Positions 29,416-39,807 are shown, counted from the first letter of the stretch. The stretch: 64,000 nt of DNA from Vibrio gigantis (GCF_024347515.1 NZ_AP025492.1:372001-436000); one strand, 5' to 3'. The notes: a model not told the origin generated them from the sequence alone. Translations and numbers: made by a program.

Positions 29416-29888
29416 TGAGTATTTTCGAACTGTTTTTAGGTTTGTTCAACGATATGTTTTTCGCAGCAATCCCTGCTGTAGGGTTCGCACTGGTATTTAA
29501 TGTCCCACAACGCGCTTTAATTTATTGTGCCCTGGGTGGTTCTATCGGTCACGGTAGCCGTTATTTGATGATGCACTTTGGGATTCCAATTGAATGGGCA
29601 ACCTTCTTCGCCGCAACTGTGGTTGGCCTTATAGGTGTGCATTGGTCACATAAGTTGTTGGCTCATCCCAAGGTGTTTACAGTCGCGGCTCTGATTCCTA
29701 TGGTGCCGGGTGTATTTGCCTTCAAGGCAATGATTGCCATGGTTGAGATTAATCGGGCTGGTTACACGCCCGAGTTACTGGCGATGTTGATGGAGAACTT
29801 TTTGAAATCGATGTTCATTATCGCAGGGCTGGCGGTTGGCTTAGCTGTGCCAGGGCTGTTATTCTACCGTCGTAGACCTATCGTCTAG
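29415..29888 (+). CDS. yjjB: ThrE-domain inner-membrane exporter subunit, YjjB-like
   Basis: 157-residue polytopic membrane protein corresponding to the C-terminal half of ThrE, partner of the preceding gene. I start at ATG 29415, which overlaps the stop of yjjP as TAATG, rather than at the in-frame ATG at 29397. Four or five helices are visible, with the LIPMVPGVFAFKAM segment typical of the DUF3815/ThrE_2 domain. It is followed 32 bases later by folA on the same strand. Confidence 0.87.
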   Translation: MSIFELFLGLFNDMFFAAIPAVGFALVFNVPQRALIYCALGGSIGHGSRYLMMHFGIPIEWATFFAATVVGLIGVHWSHKLLAHPKVFTVAALIPMVPGVFAFKAMIAMVEINRAGYTPELLAMLMENFLKSMFIIAGLAVGLAVPGLLFYRRRPIV

Positions 29889-29920
29889 CGTTAATTTTTT
29901 TAGGACAGGACTTTCGATTT

Positions 29921-30400
29921 ATGATCATCAGCATGATTGCGGCAATGGCGAACAACCGTGTAATTGGTAAAGACAATCAAATGCCTTGGCATTTACCTGC
30001 GGATTTCGCATGGTTCAAGCGCTCGACTATGGGTAAACCTGTCGTGATGGGACGTAAGACCTACGATTCAATTGGTCGTCCTTTACCGGGGCGGTTGAAT
30101 GTTGTGATCAGCCGTGATGCGACCTTGGAAATTGAGGGGGTGACAACGGTTACTTCGATTGACGAAGCATTAGAGTTAGTCATTGATGCTGAAGAAGTAA
30201 TGATCATCGGTGGTGGTTCAATCTATGAAAGCTGCCTACCTAAAGCAGACAAGTTGTACTTGACCTATATTGATTTTGATGTCGATGGTGACACTCAATT
30301 CCCAGACTGGGGAGAAGGTTGGGAGCAGAGCTTTAGCGATACGTATCAAGCGGATGAGAAGAACAAACATAATATGGAGTTTGTGATCCTCGAGCGCTAA
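29921..30400 (+). CDS. folA: Dihydrofolate reductase
   Basis: Chromosomal trimethoprim-sensitive-type dihydrofolate reductase (159 residues), producing tetrahydrofolate. The active-site stretch NQMPWHLPADFAWFKR keeps the Met20-loop and catalytic Asp. The NADPH-binding MGRKTYDSIGRPLPGR and IIGGGSIY segments are intact. Length is the same as the E. coli enzyme. It faces apaH convergently, as in many Vibrio and enteric genomes. Confidence 0.97.
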   Translation: MIISMIAAMANNRVIGKDNQMPWHLPADFAWFKRSTMGKPVVMGRKTYDSIGRPLPGRLNVVISRDATLEIEGVTTVTSIDEALELVIDAEEVMIIGGGSIYESCLPKADKLYLTYIDFDVDGDTQFPDWGEGWEQSFSDTYQADEKNKHNMEFVILER

Positions 30401-30418
30401 GGTCTAAAGTTTAAAAAC

Positions 30419-30517
<99 letters not shown>

Positions 30518-30519
30518 TC

Positions 30520-31323
30520 TTATAGTGCTTTTTGAGTAAAAAACTGTTTGTCTTCCCAGCGAAGTATCGTCAATTCTCCTCCCCAGACGCACCCGGTATC
30601 AAGTCCAATCACGTCTTTTCCGTTATAGCCTTCAAGTGCCGCCCAGTGCCCAAAAACAACGGTTTTATCTAGCTTTATGCGTTGCGGAAGGTCAAACCAT
30701 GGTACCAATGGTTCATCGGTAATTTCATTAGGTGGTAGTTTACATGCCATGTCGAGTCGACCATCTTCAAAGCAGAAGCGCATTCTCGTGAGACTATTGA
30801 TCGCATAGCGATAGCGCTCAATATCATGTAAATCTTGATGCCATAAATCCGGTAAATTACTGTACATGCTCTCGACGAGCCACTGCCATTTATCCGACTT
30901 CAGCAAGGATACGATCTCTCGATTTTCAATACGTGCTCTGTCTAGGTCCCACTGGGGCGATATACCTGCGTGACACATTACGAATTCTGGGTGTTCTTGA
31001 AGCAAAGGTTGTTGCCTTAACCATTCGAGTAGCGGCTCACGATCTTCAGCATCAAGGATAGCTTTAGTTTTATCTTTTGGTTTCGCCGGAAATAATCCTA
31101 AGGAAACCGCAAGAAGATGTAAGTCATGGTTACCTAATACAACCTTAGCTGCATCACCAAGGCTACGAATAAAGCGTAGAGTCTCTAATGATTTTGGGCC
31201 TCGGGCCACTAGGTCTCCAGCGACCCATAAAGTATCTTGGTGTTTATCAAAGTTAATAGTTTCAAGCAGTAATTGAAGTTCGTCGAAGCACCCTTGGATA
31301 TCTCCGACAATATAATTCGACAC
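30520..31323 (-). CDS. apaH: Symmetrical diadenosine tetraphosphatase ApaH
   Basis: Metallophosphatase (267 residues) that hydrolyses Ap4A to two ADP and removes Np4 caps from RNA. The calcineurin-like motifs GDIQGCFDE, GDLVARGP and GNHDLHLL are intact. It is the last gene of the lptD-surA-pdxA-rsmA-apaG-apaH cluster, 29 bases after apaG. Its stop codon abuts the heptamer repeat. Confidence 0.97.
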   Translation of the reverse strand: MSNYIVGDIQGCFDELQLLLETINFDKHQDTLWVAGDLVARGPKSLETLRFIRSLGDAAKVVLGNHDLHLLAVSLGLFPAKPKDKTKAILDAEDREPLLEWLRQQPLLQEHPEFVMCHAGISPQWDLDRARIENREIVSLLKSDKWQWLVESMYSNLPDLWHQDLHDIERYRYAINSLTRMRFCFEDGRLDMACKLPPNEITDEPLVPWFDLPQRIKLDKTVVFGHWAALEGYNGKDVIGLDTGCVWGGELTILRWEDKQFFTQKAL

Positions 31324-31352
31324 AATAATTTCCTGTAGATACCGATGTATGA

Positions 31353-31733
31353 CTAATTAAGAATGTTAGGGATTGCGAGTCTAAAGGGGTCAACTTCGGT
31401 AATAAAATCAATGCCCTTGTTATCGGTCATCACATAGTGACCTTGCATAACGCCAACAGGCGTTTCTATGACAGTGCCACTCGTATAAGTGTATTCGTCG
31501 TTGGCTTCAATCACGGGCTGTTGTCCAACCACACCGTCACCCTCAATGGTGAGTTGCTTACCGTTAGAGTCGGTAATTAACCAGCGGCGAGACATAAGCT
31601 GAACTGTTGTTTTACTTAGGTTTTTGATGGTAATAATGTAGGCGAAGACATAACGATTTTTCGTTGGCTCAGATTGTTCTTCTATGTACTTAGAGTGAAC
31701 CTGGCATTTGATACAAGGCGTAGATATATCCAT
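31353..31733 (-). CDS. apaG: ApaG-domain protein
   Basis: 126-residue beta-sandwich (DUF525) protein, conserved next to rsmA and apaH; its molecular role is unclear, with phosphate or Mg handling having been suggested. The glycine-rich GVVGQQPVI and [12 protein letters not shown] segments mark the family. A GGTG ribosome site precedes the ATG. A terminator-like hairpin separates it from rsmA, so it may have its own promoter within the 87-base gap. Confidence 0.95.
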   Translation of the reverse strand: MDISTPCIKCQVHSKYIEEQSEPTKNRYVFAYIITIKNLSKTTVQLMSRRWLITDSNGKQLTIEGDGVVGQQPVIEANDEYTYTSGTVIETPVGVMQGHYVMTDNKGIDFITEVDPFRLAIPNILN

Positions 31734-31783
31734 ATTCGCACCTTTTGTTGTTGATATACTTAATGTAATTAAAGTATTACATA

Positions 31784-31818
31784 AAAAAGGCTCCTAACCG
31801 AAGTGTAGGAGCCTTTTT
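31784..31818 (-). terminator. Terminator-like hairpin between rsmA and apaG
   Basis: Stem AAAAAGGCTCCTA / TAGGAGCCTTTTT with a 9-base loop and T run on the minus strand, inside an otherwise conserved gene cluster. It may attenuate readthrough from rsmA into apaGH. Confidence 0.85.
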
Positions 31819-31820
31819 AT

Positions 31821-32636
31821 TTATTTGTCAGCGTTGTGACTGTCGTACAACCAGTTTGCCATGTCGACAAACTGTTCGAGCGTTAAGTTCTCTGGGCGCA
31901 TGCTTGGGTTGATGCCTAGCTCTTCAAGCACTTCCTTATCGATTAAGCTCTTGTAGCAGTTACGAACTGTTTTACGACGCTGGTTAAAGCCTTCGCGACA
32001 TACGCGATCAAGCCATTTTAGATCTTTTGCCGGGTAAGGTAGCACTTCGTATGGCTGTAGGCGTACAACTGCAGAGTCTACTTTCGGTGGCGGAACGAAG
32101 GCTGTCGGTGGCACTTCTAGTACAGGTGTTACTTTACAGTAGTACTGAGCCATCACCGTCAAACGACCATATGCTTTGCTACCAGGTCCCGCAGCTAGGC
32201 GGTTCACCACTTCTTTTTGAAGCATAAAGTGCATGTCTTGTACGTCTTTATGGAATTCAAAAAGGTGGAACATCAATGGTGTCGAGATGTTGTATGGCAA
32301 GTTACCAAAGATACGCAGCTTATTATTTGGCTTAACCAGTTCTTGGAAATCGAACTTCATCGCATCGCCTTCACGGATCGTTAGCTTATCAGCCAGATCT
32401 GGATGGTTACGAAGACGCTCTGCAAGATCTCTATCCAATTCGATAACGGTAAATTTATCGACAAGCTTACCCACAGGCTCAGTAATTGCGCCTAGACCTG
32501 GACCGATTTCTACTAGGTTTTGACCCGGTAGTGGGTTAATGCTCGATACGATGCCATCAATAATGTATGGATCGTTAAGGAAGTTTTGACCAAAACGTTT
32601 ACGCGCTTTGTGCCCTAAGTGGACATCATTTCTCAT
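31821..32636 (-). CDS. rsmA: 16S rRNA dimethyladenosine transferase RsmA/KsgA
   Basis: RsmA (271 residues) dimethylates A1518 and A1519 of 16S rRNA, a late 30S assembly checkpoint and the target change in kasugamycin resistance. The SAM-binding motif [14 protein letters not shown] and catalytic NLPYNIST are intact, preceded by [13 protein letters not shown]. The start ATG overlaps the pdxA stop (ATGA-type overlap, 32633-32636), so the pair is coupled. Confidence 0.97.
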   Translation of the reverse strand: MRNDVHLGHKARKRFGQNFLNDPYIIDGIVSSINPLPGQNLVEIGPGLGAITEPVGKLVDKFTVIELDRDLAERLRNHPDLADKLTIREGDAMKFDFQELVKPNNKLRIFGNLPYNISTPLMFHLFEFHKDVQDMHFMLQKEVVNRLAAGPGSKAYGRLTVMAQYYCKVTPVLEVPPTAFVPPPKVDSAVVRLQPYEVLPYPAKDLKWLDRVCREGFNQRRKTVRNCYKSLIDKEVLEELGINPSMRPENLTLEQFVDMANWLYDSHNADK

Positions 32637-33622
32637 TGCTTTTTCTCTACTAATTCAATGGCGTGCGTGAGCGCTGTTCTAAAGCTCCCTGTATCGGCTT
32701 GGCCTTTCCCTGCCAAGTCTAAGGCGGTACCGTGGTCGACAGATGTACGAATAAACGGTAAGCCAAGCGTGATGTTCACTGAGCGACCAAACCCTTTGTA
32801 TTTCAATACCGGGAGTACTTGGTCGTGATACATACCTAAAACAGCATCTGCATCTTGCAAATATTTTTCATTAAAGATGGTATCTGCTGGCAATGGGCCA
32901 ACTAAGTTGATGCCATCTTTTTGGCGAATTTTTTCTAGCGTTGGAGTGATAGTTTCTATCTCTTCACGTCCTAAACAACCATCTTCACCCGCATGTGGAT
33001 TCAAGCCACATACGTAGATAGTCGGTTTCTCAATTGCAAATTTTTCAACCAAGTCTTGATTCAGAATAGCAATGATTTGCTCTAATCTGTCTTCGGTCAC
33101 TGCTTGAGATACATAAGCTAGTGGGATGTGCGTTGTTACTAGCGCAACACGCAGCCCTTCTGTTGCCAACATCATCACCACGAGTGGTGTATTGGACTTT
33201 TCTGCAAAGAACTCGGTATGGCCACTAAAAGCAACGCCAGCTCGGTTAATTACACCCTTGTGAACAGGGCCGGTGACAATAGCATCAAATTCATCATTCA
33301 TACAGCCAATTGCTGCGGTTTCTAAAGTATTTAATACGTAATGGCCGTTAGCTTCGTTGAGTTGACCTGCTATTGCCGTTTCAGCTAGTGGCACGTGCTT
33401 TACTACTAGTGTGCCTGCGCGTTGAGGTTGCTTAGCCGCGTTTGCGTCGTAATCCAACAGTTCCACTTCGATACCAAGGATTTTAGCTCGCTCGGCTAGC
33501 AGTGTTTTATCGGCACAGACCACGAGTTGATGAGGCCAGCTTTCTTGAGATAGAGCCAGAGTCAAATCTGGACCTATCCCCGCGGGTTCACCTGCGGTTA
33601 TGACAATACGTTTAGTTGTCAT
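32633..33622 (-). CDS. pdxA: 4-hydroxythreonine-4-phosphate dehydrogenase PdxA
   Basis: PdxA (329 residues) oxidises 4-phosphohydroxy-L-threonine in the DXP-dependent pyridoxal phosphate pathway. The N-terminal [13 protein letters not shown], metal-binding His in SGHTEFFAE and [11 protein letters not shown] motifs are clear. I start at ATG 33622 ([13 protein letters not shown]), overlapping the end of surA by 11 bases, rather than the in-frame ATG at 33655 that would sit deep inside surA. Confidence 0.96.
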   Translation of the reverse strand: MTTKRIVITAGEPAGIGPDLTLALSQESWPHQLVVCADKTLLAERAKILGIEVELLDYDANAAKQPQRAGTLVVKHVPLAETAIAGQLNEANGHYVLNTLETAAIGCMNDEFDAIVTGPVHKGVINRAGVAFSGHTEFFAEKSNTPLVVMMLATEGLRVALVTTHIPLAYVSQAVTEDRLEQIIAILNQDLVEKFAIEKPTIYVCGLNPHAGEDGCLGREEIETITPTLEKIRQKDGINLVGPLPADTIFNEKYLQDADAVLGMYHDQVLPVLKYKGFGRSVNITLGLPFIRTSVDHGTALDLAGKGQADTGSFRTALTHAIELVEKKQ

Positions 33623-34907
33623 CTTGGTCGTCCTCAACCATTTCAACAAAGGCACTTGCTCTTATTTCTTGCAGCCAAGCACCTGCTTCTTCGTTGAACT
33701 TACGGTTAAATAGAATTTGGTAAGCTTTGTTCTTTAATGCTGAATCCGTGCGGTCAACCTCACGGCGGTCCAGTACTTCAACAATGTGCCAACCGTGCAC
33801 AGTTTTGAATGGTGCGCTGATCTTGCCTTCCGGTAGTGTTTCTACTTGGTGTTTGAACTCGGGAACGTATAGATCTGGAGTTTGGTAGCCAAGTTCACCG
33901 TCTTGTACTGCAGACCCTGGGTCTTGACTGTATTGTTGTGCAAGGTCACCAAAGCTCGCTTCACCTGCGTTTACGCGGCGTGTTATTTCTTCAAGTTGTT
34001 CTTTTGCACCATCGTCACTTAAGATTACGGTTGGTTTAATCAGAATATGACGAGCATTCACTTCCGTTACCGCAACAGTTTCCAAACCTTTCACATCTTC
34101 AATTTTTAGAATATGGAAACCAACACCGCTTCGGAAAGGACCGATGATGCTGCCTTTGTTCTGCATTTTGATTTGGTCTGCAAAAATGGTTGGCATCTCT
34201 TCTTTACGCATCCAACCCCAATCACCACCTTGTAGTGCTTTAGGGCCTTTTGAGTAAGTATATGCCATGGTGCTGAAATCTTTACCTGAGTTGAGCTCTT
34301 CAACTAGCTCTTTAGCTTGGGCTTCTAGTTCTTCTTTGGTTTGGTCATCGTTAAAGCGAAGTTGAATATGGCCAATTTTGTATTGAACTGTCGCGTTAGT
34401 CTCTTGAGCAAGAATATCCGCTAGGTTGTCTACTTCTGCAGGAAGGATATTGATACGACGGCGAACGAGAGCGTTACGAGCTTCACTTGCCGCGATCTCT
34501 TTTCTTACTTGCTCACGAAATGCGTTGTAGCTCAGGCCTTCTTCAGCAACCGATGCCGTTAATTGTTCTACCGTTTGGTTGTTGTCTTTCGCGATTCCTT
34601 CAATTGCTTGATCAAGTCGAGCATCATCAATACGAACGCCAATACGCTCCGCTTCTTGAGTTTGAATAGTATCGATGATCAGCTTCTCGAGCACTTGCTC
34701 ATTGAGCACGTCTTGTGATGGCAGTGTTTGACCGCTTTTTTTAGCGTTTGCACGCAGCGTCTTCATCGAAGCATCGATGTCGCTTTGTAAGATAACGCCT
34801 TCGTTAACGATAACTTTTACGCTGTCTAGCTCGACCGGCGCAGCATAGCTTGTTGATAAAGTACAAGCTGCTGCAATGGCAATTAATGTGCGTTTCCACA
34901 ATGTCAT
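33612..34907 (-). CDS. surA: Periplasmic chaperone/peptidyl-prolyl isomerase SurA
   Basis: SurA (431 residues) escorts outer-membrane proteins, LptD included, to the Bam complex. A signal peptide (about residues 1-22, TLSTSYAAP) leads into the N-terminal chaperone domain. Two parvulin domains follow, marked by [20 protein letters not shown] and [20 protein letters not shown], and a short C-terminal helix that completes the chaperone module. It follows lptD by 43 bases, the widely conserved order. Confidence 0.97.
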   Translation of the reverse strand: MTLWKRTLIAIAAACTLSTSYAAPVELDSVKVIVNEGVILQSDIDASMKTLRANAKKSGQTLPSQDVLNEQVLEKLIIDTIQTQEAERIGVRIDDARLDQAIEGIAKDNNQTVEQLTASVAEEGLSYNAFREQVRKEIAASEARNALVRRRINILPAEVDNLADILAQETNATVQYKIGHIQLRFNDDQTKEELEAQAKELVEELNSGKDFSTMAYTYSKGPKALQGGDWGWMRKEEMPTIFADQIKMQNKGSIIGPFRSGVGFHILKIEDVKGLETVAVTEVNARHILIKPTVILSDDGAKEQLEEITRRVNAGEASFGDLAQQYSQDPGSAVQDGELGYQTPDLYVPEFKHQVETLPEGKISAPFKTVHGWHIVEVLDRREVDRTDSALKNKAYQILFNRKFNEEAGAWLQEIRASAFVEMVEDDQDDN

Positions 34908-34950
34908 GTGTAATCCTTTAAATTCACTGATGCTCTATCAGTAAAGAAAA

Positions 34951-37317
34951 TTAGTTGTTTAAGAAGAATGGGCGACCGTATTCTAAAGAGTTTCCAGAGC
35001 TATCGAAGCCCGAAACATTTGATCCAGATCCAGCAGATGTACCGAAGCCTACAATACCAAAATTAACACTAAAGTTGTTTTCGTAAACAGGATCAGCGTT
35101 GATATCTGAGTAGCCGCTACCAGTCCAGCTTCTGAGTTCGTTGCTATACGTAACCCCTACATACCAACAATCATCTTTATAGCGCAGGTTAGCTAACCAC
35201 TCGATAGCGATGTTTTCATTCATATCATGATAGTACTGGGCGCTAGCATACCATTTTGGAGTGAACTGGTAGCCTGTAACTAAACCTGCTTGTGAGATAC
35301 CTTCGCGTGTTATCTCGTCTATATTAGTAATGGTCTCACCGACATTGTCTTCAATGTACTCTTTGGTTACGTAGCGATAGTTTGCTTGAATAAAACCGTT
35401 AGCATCTATTTTATATTCAATCGTACTATTGGCTAATTGCATTTCTGCTGAGTCGATATCGTATTGGACGCCACCGTGATAAAACAGGTAATCATCGTAG
35501 TTAAAATCGACTTCAACTGCCCAAGACGAATAATTAGACTTTTCTGTTGAATCGATGCTGCTAGATGATTGTTTTGTTTCTTTGTCGATATAAAATATTT
35601 GGCCGAAAGAGATATTAAGACGCTCTTTGTATTCGTCATCAAAGAAACGAGAAGAGGCACCATAGCTTAGTTGATTTGCAGCTGCTATAAAATCAACGCC
35701 ACTGTATTTACGGCTTCTAAACAACCCGTAATAATCAGTTTGTAGTAAAGTTGTATCATAACGACCAATGTTAGATTGATCTTTCTCCGGTACGTAAAGA
35801 TATTGAACCTGTGGCTCAAGAGTCTGTGTGTAACCATTCATAAACGTAGTGTCGCGTTCAAGTACAATACCAGCATGACTTCTGAATTCTGGTATTACAC
35901 GAGAAACACTATCTTCGAGCCCGTAATATGGGTTAGTTTCAGGCCCAGTTGTCGTATCGACACCAGATAAATCTTGGTTATAGTATGTTCCAAGCAGGCG
36001 AGCCTCGGTTGTCCATGTTCCCCAAGTTGTACTTAATGGTACTTTTAATCCTGGTTCTATGTGTAATCGTGTTGCTGTCGGTTTTCCTTCTGCATCTGTT
36101 TCAAATTGAGAGATATGACTAATCATATCAACCTCTACAGAATTCCAAATAATAGGGGCGTAATAGTTAAATGTTAGCTGTGGCATTAAGCGATAAGCTT
36201 GGGTATTTCCATCAGTCAGCACTTGGAAGTCACGAACTGCGAGAGAAGCATCCCAATTTAATGCACGATAACTTATTTGGCCAGATTGCATGAGTTGACC
36301 ATCTTCACGGTTACCTATGTTCGAATCCACGTCTGAAAAATAGTTAACATCGCTTACTTTTGAGTAATCGATATCAAATTTCCATGCTTCTTTATAGATA
36401 CCTTCAAAGTTGAACTGTCCCCCCCAACGACTGCCTTGTTCTGGATATTTATCATCACTTTCTAGGAACTCGAATTTTAAATTGCTTTCACCAAAATCAC
36501 TTAAATGACGGAATTCATTGTTTAGTTGTGTTCCACGCTCTGCCATATACTTAGTTGTGATAAGTAGATCGTAGTTTGGTGCTATATTCCAATAGAAAGG
36601 AACTTCGGTTTCGAAACCGTCACTTGAACCGTACGAAATCGTTGGGTACAAAAAACCAGTTTTACGTTTATCTCCTACTGGAACGGTGAGATATGGCATG
36701 TAGAAAACAGGAACATCTAGAATCTCAAAACGTGGATTGTAGAATGTGGCTTGCTCTTCATCTTGGTCTAGCTCGATACTAGAAGCTTTTAGCCTCCATG
36801 ACTTATCACCCAGTGGGCAAGAAGTGATAGATCCATCTTCCATGGTATAAACGGCTTTACCAGTACGAGATATATATTGAGCATCCCCTCGGCCAGGTTC
36901 GCAAAGGAACTGGTATTGGGTATTCTCTAATTCGATTTGATCTGTATTTAGATTATTGGTCGCTTTGTCAGAGATAGATTTGATTTGACCATCACTAAAG
37001 TTTACGTTGCCTTCAGCTACAACGATATTTTCTTGTTGGTGTAGGGTTACATTGTCTGCAAGGATGGTCTTGTTCCCTTGCGTAACTCTTACGTCACCTG
37101 AATATATTGCCTTGTCGCCATTGATAGCTTCTAAGCGATCTGACTCAACATGAGCAGGTAGTTGTGTCTCGTTTTCTGCAGCGGGCTCGATCAAGCATTG
37201 ATCTATAGAGGGCATTTCCTGCACACTACTATCGGTGATTGTTTCAGCTTGAGTTGTCGACACGTATAACGCCGTACTTATAGACGCGGCTAACAAGGTG
37301 CGGGAAAAAGATTGCAT
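34951..37317 (-). CDS. lptD: LPS-assembly outer-membrane protein LptD
   Basis: LptD (788 residues) is the beta-barrel of the LptDE translocon that inserts lipopolysaccharide in the outer leaflet. A signal peptide of about 24 residues precedes the periplasmic OstA beta-jellyroll (about 55-170) and the large barrel. Signature segments [17 protein letters not shown]-like barrel strands and RTYG-like RKYSGVDF are present. Four cysteines are visible: 41, 139, 167 and 717. The E. coli CysCys pair in the barrel is here Asp-Cys (KDDCWYVGV), so the disulfide pattern must differ. Other residues look normal. Confidence 0.95.
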   Translation of the reverse strand: MQSFSRTLLAASISTALYVSTTQAETITDSSVQEMPSIDQCLIEPAAENETQLPAHVESDRLEAINGDKAIYSGDVRVTQGNKTILADNVTLHQQENIVVAEGNVNFSDGQIKSISDKATNNLNTDQIELENTQYQFLCEPGRGDAQYISRTGKAVYTMEDGSITSCPLGDKSWRLKASSIELDQDEEQATFYNPRFEILDVPVFYMPYLTVPVGDKRKTGFLYPTISYGSSDGFETEVPFYWNIAPNYDLLITTKYMAERGTQLNNEFRHLSDFGESNLKFEFLESDDKYPEQGSRWGGQFNFEGIYKEAWKFDIDYSKVSDVNYFSDVDSNIGNREDGQLMQSGQISYRALNWDASLAVRDFQVLTDGNTQAYRLMPQLTFNYYAPIIWNSVEVDMISHISQFETDAEGKPTATRLHIEPGLKVPLSTTWGTWTTEARLLGTYYNQDLSGVDTTTGPETNPYYGLEDSVSRVIPEFRSHAGIVLERDTTFMNGYTQTLEPQVQYLYVPEKDQSNIGRYDTTLLQTDYYGLFRSRKYSGVDFIAAANQLSYGASSRFFDDEYKERLNISFGQIFYIDKETKQSSSSIDSTEKSNYSSWAVEVDFNYDDYLFYHGGVQYDIDSAEMQLANSTIEYKIDANGFIQANYRYVTKEYIEDNVGETITNIDEITREGISQAGLVTGYQFTPKWYASAQYYHDMNENIAIEWLANLRYKDDCWYVGVTYSNELRSWTGSGYSDINADPVYENNFSVNFGIVGFGTSAGSGSNVSGFDSSGNSLEYGRPFFLNN

Positions 37318-37383
37318 GAAGTTGAACTATCCTGTGTCACTAGATGGAGGGTTGATCTAGTATCAATCCAATTAATAAAGCAT

Positions 37384-37403
37384 TTTCCTTATGATAAAGG
37401 AAA
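37384..37403 (-). other. Small hairpin in the lptD leader
   Basis: Arms TTTCCTT / AAGGAAA around 6 bases, 67 bases before the lptD start and downstream of the sigma-E-like promoter. No T run; possibly an mRNA leader structure. Confidence 0.4.
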
Positions 37404-37421
37404 TATTAGCATTCAGCATCA

Positions 37422-37448
37422 TCAGACAGCATTACTCAGATAAAATTC
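37422..37448 (-). promoter_or_regulatory. Sigma-E-like promoter of lptD
   Basis: On the minus strand, GAATTT (37448-37443), a 16-base spacer and TCTGA (37426-37422) resemble the envelope-stress sigma-E consensus GAACTT-N16-TCTGA. lptD is a known sigma-E target in enteric bacteria, so the placement is plausible. One mismatch in the -35. Confidence 0.5.
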
Positions 37449-37466
37449 ATAGATAGAGAACACATA

Positions 37467-38321
37467 ATGCAAATATTTGGCAAAATTTTGGGCGCGTTTT
37501 TTGGCTTTTTATTTGGAGGGCCGCTCGGTTTGGTTTTTGGCCTATTTTTAGGTCACCAGTTCGATAAAGCTCGCCGATTGAACCAATCAGGCTTCAATAG
37601 CTCTGGTTTTGGTCGAGGCCCAAGCCAAGCTGAAAGACAGAACGAGTTTTTTAAATCCGCTTTTGCGGTTATGGGACATGTTGCTAAAGCCAAGGGGCAA
37701 GTAACACCTGAAGAGATTCAGCTTGCTTCTACCATGATGGAGCGCATGAACCTACATGGAGAGCAACGTAAAGCGGCACAAGATGCATTCCGTGACGGCA
37801 AAGAGAGTGATTTTCCATTAAGTGATGTACTTGAGCGTGTGAAAATCTCATCGGGTGGCCGTTTTGATTTGCTGCAGTTCTTTTTAGAGCTACAAGTCTC
37901 TGCTGCATTTGCTGATGGAAGTTTGCACCCGAGTGAGCGCCAAGTTCTGCATAAAATAGCGCAAGGCCTTGGGTTTTCTGCAGAGCAACTTGAACGCCGC
38001 TTACAGATGCAAGAGGCGGCATTCCGTTTCCAGCAACAGGGTGGAAGCTTTGGTGGTGGTCATCATCAAGGGCAATCGTCAGGTTGGCAACAAGCATCAC
38101 AACAAAACCAACTGGGCGATGCATTTAAGGTTCTAGGTGTAAGTGAAAGTGCGGATGGTAAGGAAGTTAAAAAGGCCTACCGTAAGCTGATGAATGAACA
38201 TCACCCTGATAAATTGATGGCGAAAGGTTTACCGCCAGAGATGATGAATGTTGCGAAAGAGAAATCACAAGAAATTCAAAATGCTTATGACCTGATAAAG
38301 AAGGTCAAAGGTTTTAAGTAA
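37467..38321 (+). CDS. djlA: Membrane-anchored DnaJ-like co-chaperone DjlA
   Basis: DjlA (284 residues) is a type III J-protein of the inner membrane that stimulates DnaK. The N-terminal membrane helix carries the glycine-rich dimerisation pattern (GAFFGFLFGGPLGLVFG). A TerB-like helical domain follows (about 55-170), then a glutamine/glycine-rich linker. The C-terminal J domain has the HPD motif (EHHPDKL). It is divergent from lptD, as in other gammaproteobacteria. Confidence 0.95.
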   Translation: MQIFGKILGAFFGFLFGGPLGLVFGLFLGHQFDKARRLNQSGFNSSGFGRGPSQAERQNEFFKSAFAVMGHVAKAKGQVTPEEIQLASTMMERMNLHGEQRKAAQDAFRDGKESDFPLSDVLERVKISSGGRFDLLQFFLELQVSAAFADGSLHPSERQVLHKIAQGLGFSAEQLERRLQMQEAAFRFQQQGGSFGGGHHQGQSSGWQQASQQNQLGDAFKVLGVSESADGKEVKKAYRKLMNEHHPDKLMAKGLPPEMMNVAKEKSQEIQNAYDLIKKVKGFK

Positions 38322-38330
38322 TCGAACACT

Positions 38331-38365
38331 AAGCCGAGCCATGACATTAAATGACTCGGTTTTTT
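38331..38365 (+). terminator. Terminator after djlA
   Basis: Stem AGCCGAG / CTCGGT with a 16-base loop and six T. It covers the upstream in-frame ATG of the next ORF (38351), which argues against that start. Confidence 0.7.
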
Positions 38366-38380
38366 ATTAAAGGGAATTAT

Positions 38381-38926
38381 ATGACGGTAACGTATCAGGA
38401 TGTTCTAGAGTTTTGGTTCGATGAATTGACGCCAAAAGACTGGTTTACTGGCGGCGAAGAAATTGATGCTTTGATTGAGGCTCGCTTTTCTAACTTACAC
38501 CAATCAGCAGCTCAAGGTGAGCTATTTGAATGGCGACAAAACGCACAAGGACGATTGGCAGAGATTATCGTGCTTGATCAGTTTTCTCGCAATATTGGTA
38601 GAAACAGTCCGGCAGCTTTTTTGGCTGATCCGATGGCGTTGGCTCTAGCGCAAGAGGCGGTAGCGGGTGGTTTTGATCACCAACTTAACGAGCAACAAAA
38701 AAGCTTCCTGTATATGCCTTATATGCATAGTGAGTCTTTGTTAGTCCATAAACAAGCCGTGGAGCTCTTTTCTCAAACGGGACTGGAACATAATTTGGAT
38801 TTTGAGTTTAAGCACAAGGTTATCATTGAGCGTTTTGGTCGTTACCCTCATCGTAATGAAGTGCTAGGGCGAACCTCGACTCCTGAAGAAGTAGAGTTCT
38901 TGCAGCAACCGGGCTCAAGTTTTTAA
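38381..38926 (+). CDS. DUF924 family protein
   Basis: 181-residue soluble protein of the DUF924 family (YaeQ-unrelated, helical TPR-like fold). The function is not established. Family signatures EFWFDELTPKDWF, LDQFSRNIGRNSPAAF, YMPYMHSE and HRNEVLGR are all present. The start at 38381 has AGGGA 6 bases upstream, while the longer in-frame start lies in the djlA terminator. A convergent terminator follows. No signal peptide. Confidence 0.88.
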   Translation: MTVTYQDVLEFWFDELTPKDWFTGGEEIDALIEARFSNLHQSAAQGELFEWRQNAQGRLAEIIVLDQFSRNIGRNSPAAFLADPMALALAQEAVAGGFDHQLNEQQKSFLYMPYMHSESLLVHKQAVELFSQTGLEHNLDFEFKHKVIIERFGRYPHRNEVLGRTSTPEEVEFLQQPGSSF

Positions 38927-38953
38927 TTGTAGAGATACGGTCAATGAATTGAG

Positions 38954-38991
38954 AAGAGGCTAGTGGTTGATAAAACCCTAGCCTCTTTTTT
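38954..38991. terminator. Bidirectional terminator between DUF924 and DUF547 genes
   Basis: Long stem AAGAGGCTAG / CTAGCCTCTT extended internally by GGTT/AACC, followed by T on the plus strand, between convergent genes. Confidence 0.85.
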
Positions 38992-39024
38992 GTTTTGCTT
39001 TAGTGATGAAGTTTAGCGCTAGAG

Positions 39025-39807
39025 CTAGTTAGCTTGGTTGAGCGACCAGTCGTAGTCATAACTGATATTTTGAGTATTGGTGACTGCTTCTGTTCGATAT
39101 TGGTCTAAGTGTTGAATGAGTTGTTTCTCTGTACCAAAATCCACAGCAAACCATTCATAAATCGATGATAGCTGGAGCTTATTGCCTTTAACCAACACAC
39201 CTTTGTCACTGTTAACAAACTCAGAGGCTGCTTGTTCTAGTAGAGCCTCGGTGTTGTCAGCCGTAAAGGCTTGAAGTTGTAGGTTAGGGCACCCTAAACT
39301 CGCACAATTTACCGCGTAGTGTGTACGTGGATCTTGCCATATAGGCCTTAAGATGCGGTGCTCAATATCGTTGAGTGTCAGTGACTTACCATTTACTGAT
39401 ACGACATCGTCTCCCCATGGCCCAAAACTAAATAGGTCGCCGAGCTTGGTGATCGATTTAACTGGGTATGCATCGAGAATCAAATCAACAGTCACTGCAT
39501 TGTATAGGTTGACCCAGTAAGCGTACTGCTCTGCTTTTGAGTATTCGAGTGGGTTTGCCTGCTCTAACTGCTTAATGTATTGCTTTAGCTTTGTTTTATC
39601 TGTGTCGGTCACTGCTTGATAACGAACTAGAGTATTTTGCCCCTGTTTAACCAAATAGCTATCGAGGAATTGCTGCCAGCTTTGATGAGAAACTTGTGCT
39701 GAGTTGGCCTCATTACTTTGATTCCAGTACGGCCACAGTTCAGATTTCGGTGCTGACCAAGCTAAGGTTGAAAAAAGTAGGCTGATAATAACGAGTAGTT
39801 GTTTCAT
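39025..39807 (-). CDS. Secreted DUF547 domain protein
   Basis: 260-residue protein with a clear N-terminal signal peptide (MKQLLVIISLLFSTLAWSAP), so periplasmic or exported. The DUF547 core carries YAYWVNLYNAVTVDLIL and HYAVNCASLGCPNLQL with its conserved Cys and His. DUF547 shares a fold with papain-like amidase/transglutaminase enzymes, but no activity has been shown that I know of. It follows the leuABCD terminator and so has its own promoter. Function unknown. Confidence 0.88.
   Translation of the reverse strand: MKQLLVIISLLFSTLAWSAPKSELWPYWNQSNEANSAQVSHQSWQQFLDSYLVKQGQNTLVRYQAVTDTDKTKLKQYIKQLEQANPLEYSKAEQYAYWVNLYNAVTVDLILDAYPVKSITKLGDLFSFGPWGDDVVSVNGKSLTLNDIEHRILRPIWQDPRTHYAVNCASLGCPNLQLQAFTADNTEALLEQAASEFVNSDKGVLVKGNKLQLSSIYEWFAVDFGTEKQLIQHLDQYRTEAVTNTQNISYDYDWSLNQAN

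Noticed and set aside
32233..32523. 96-codon plus-strand ORF opposite rsmA
   Set aside because: Antisense shadow of a conserved methyltransferase.
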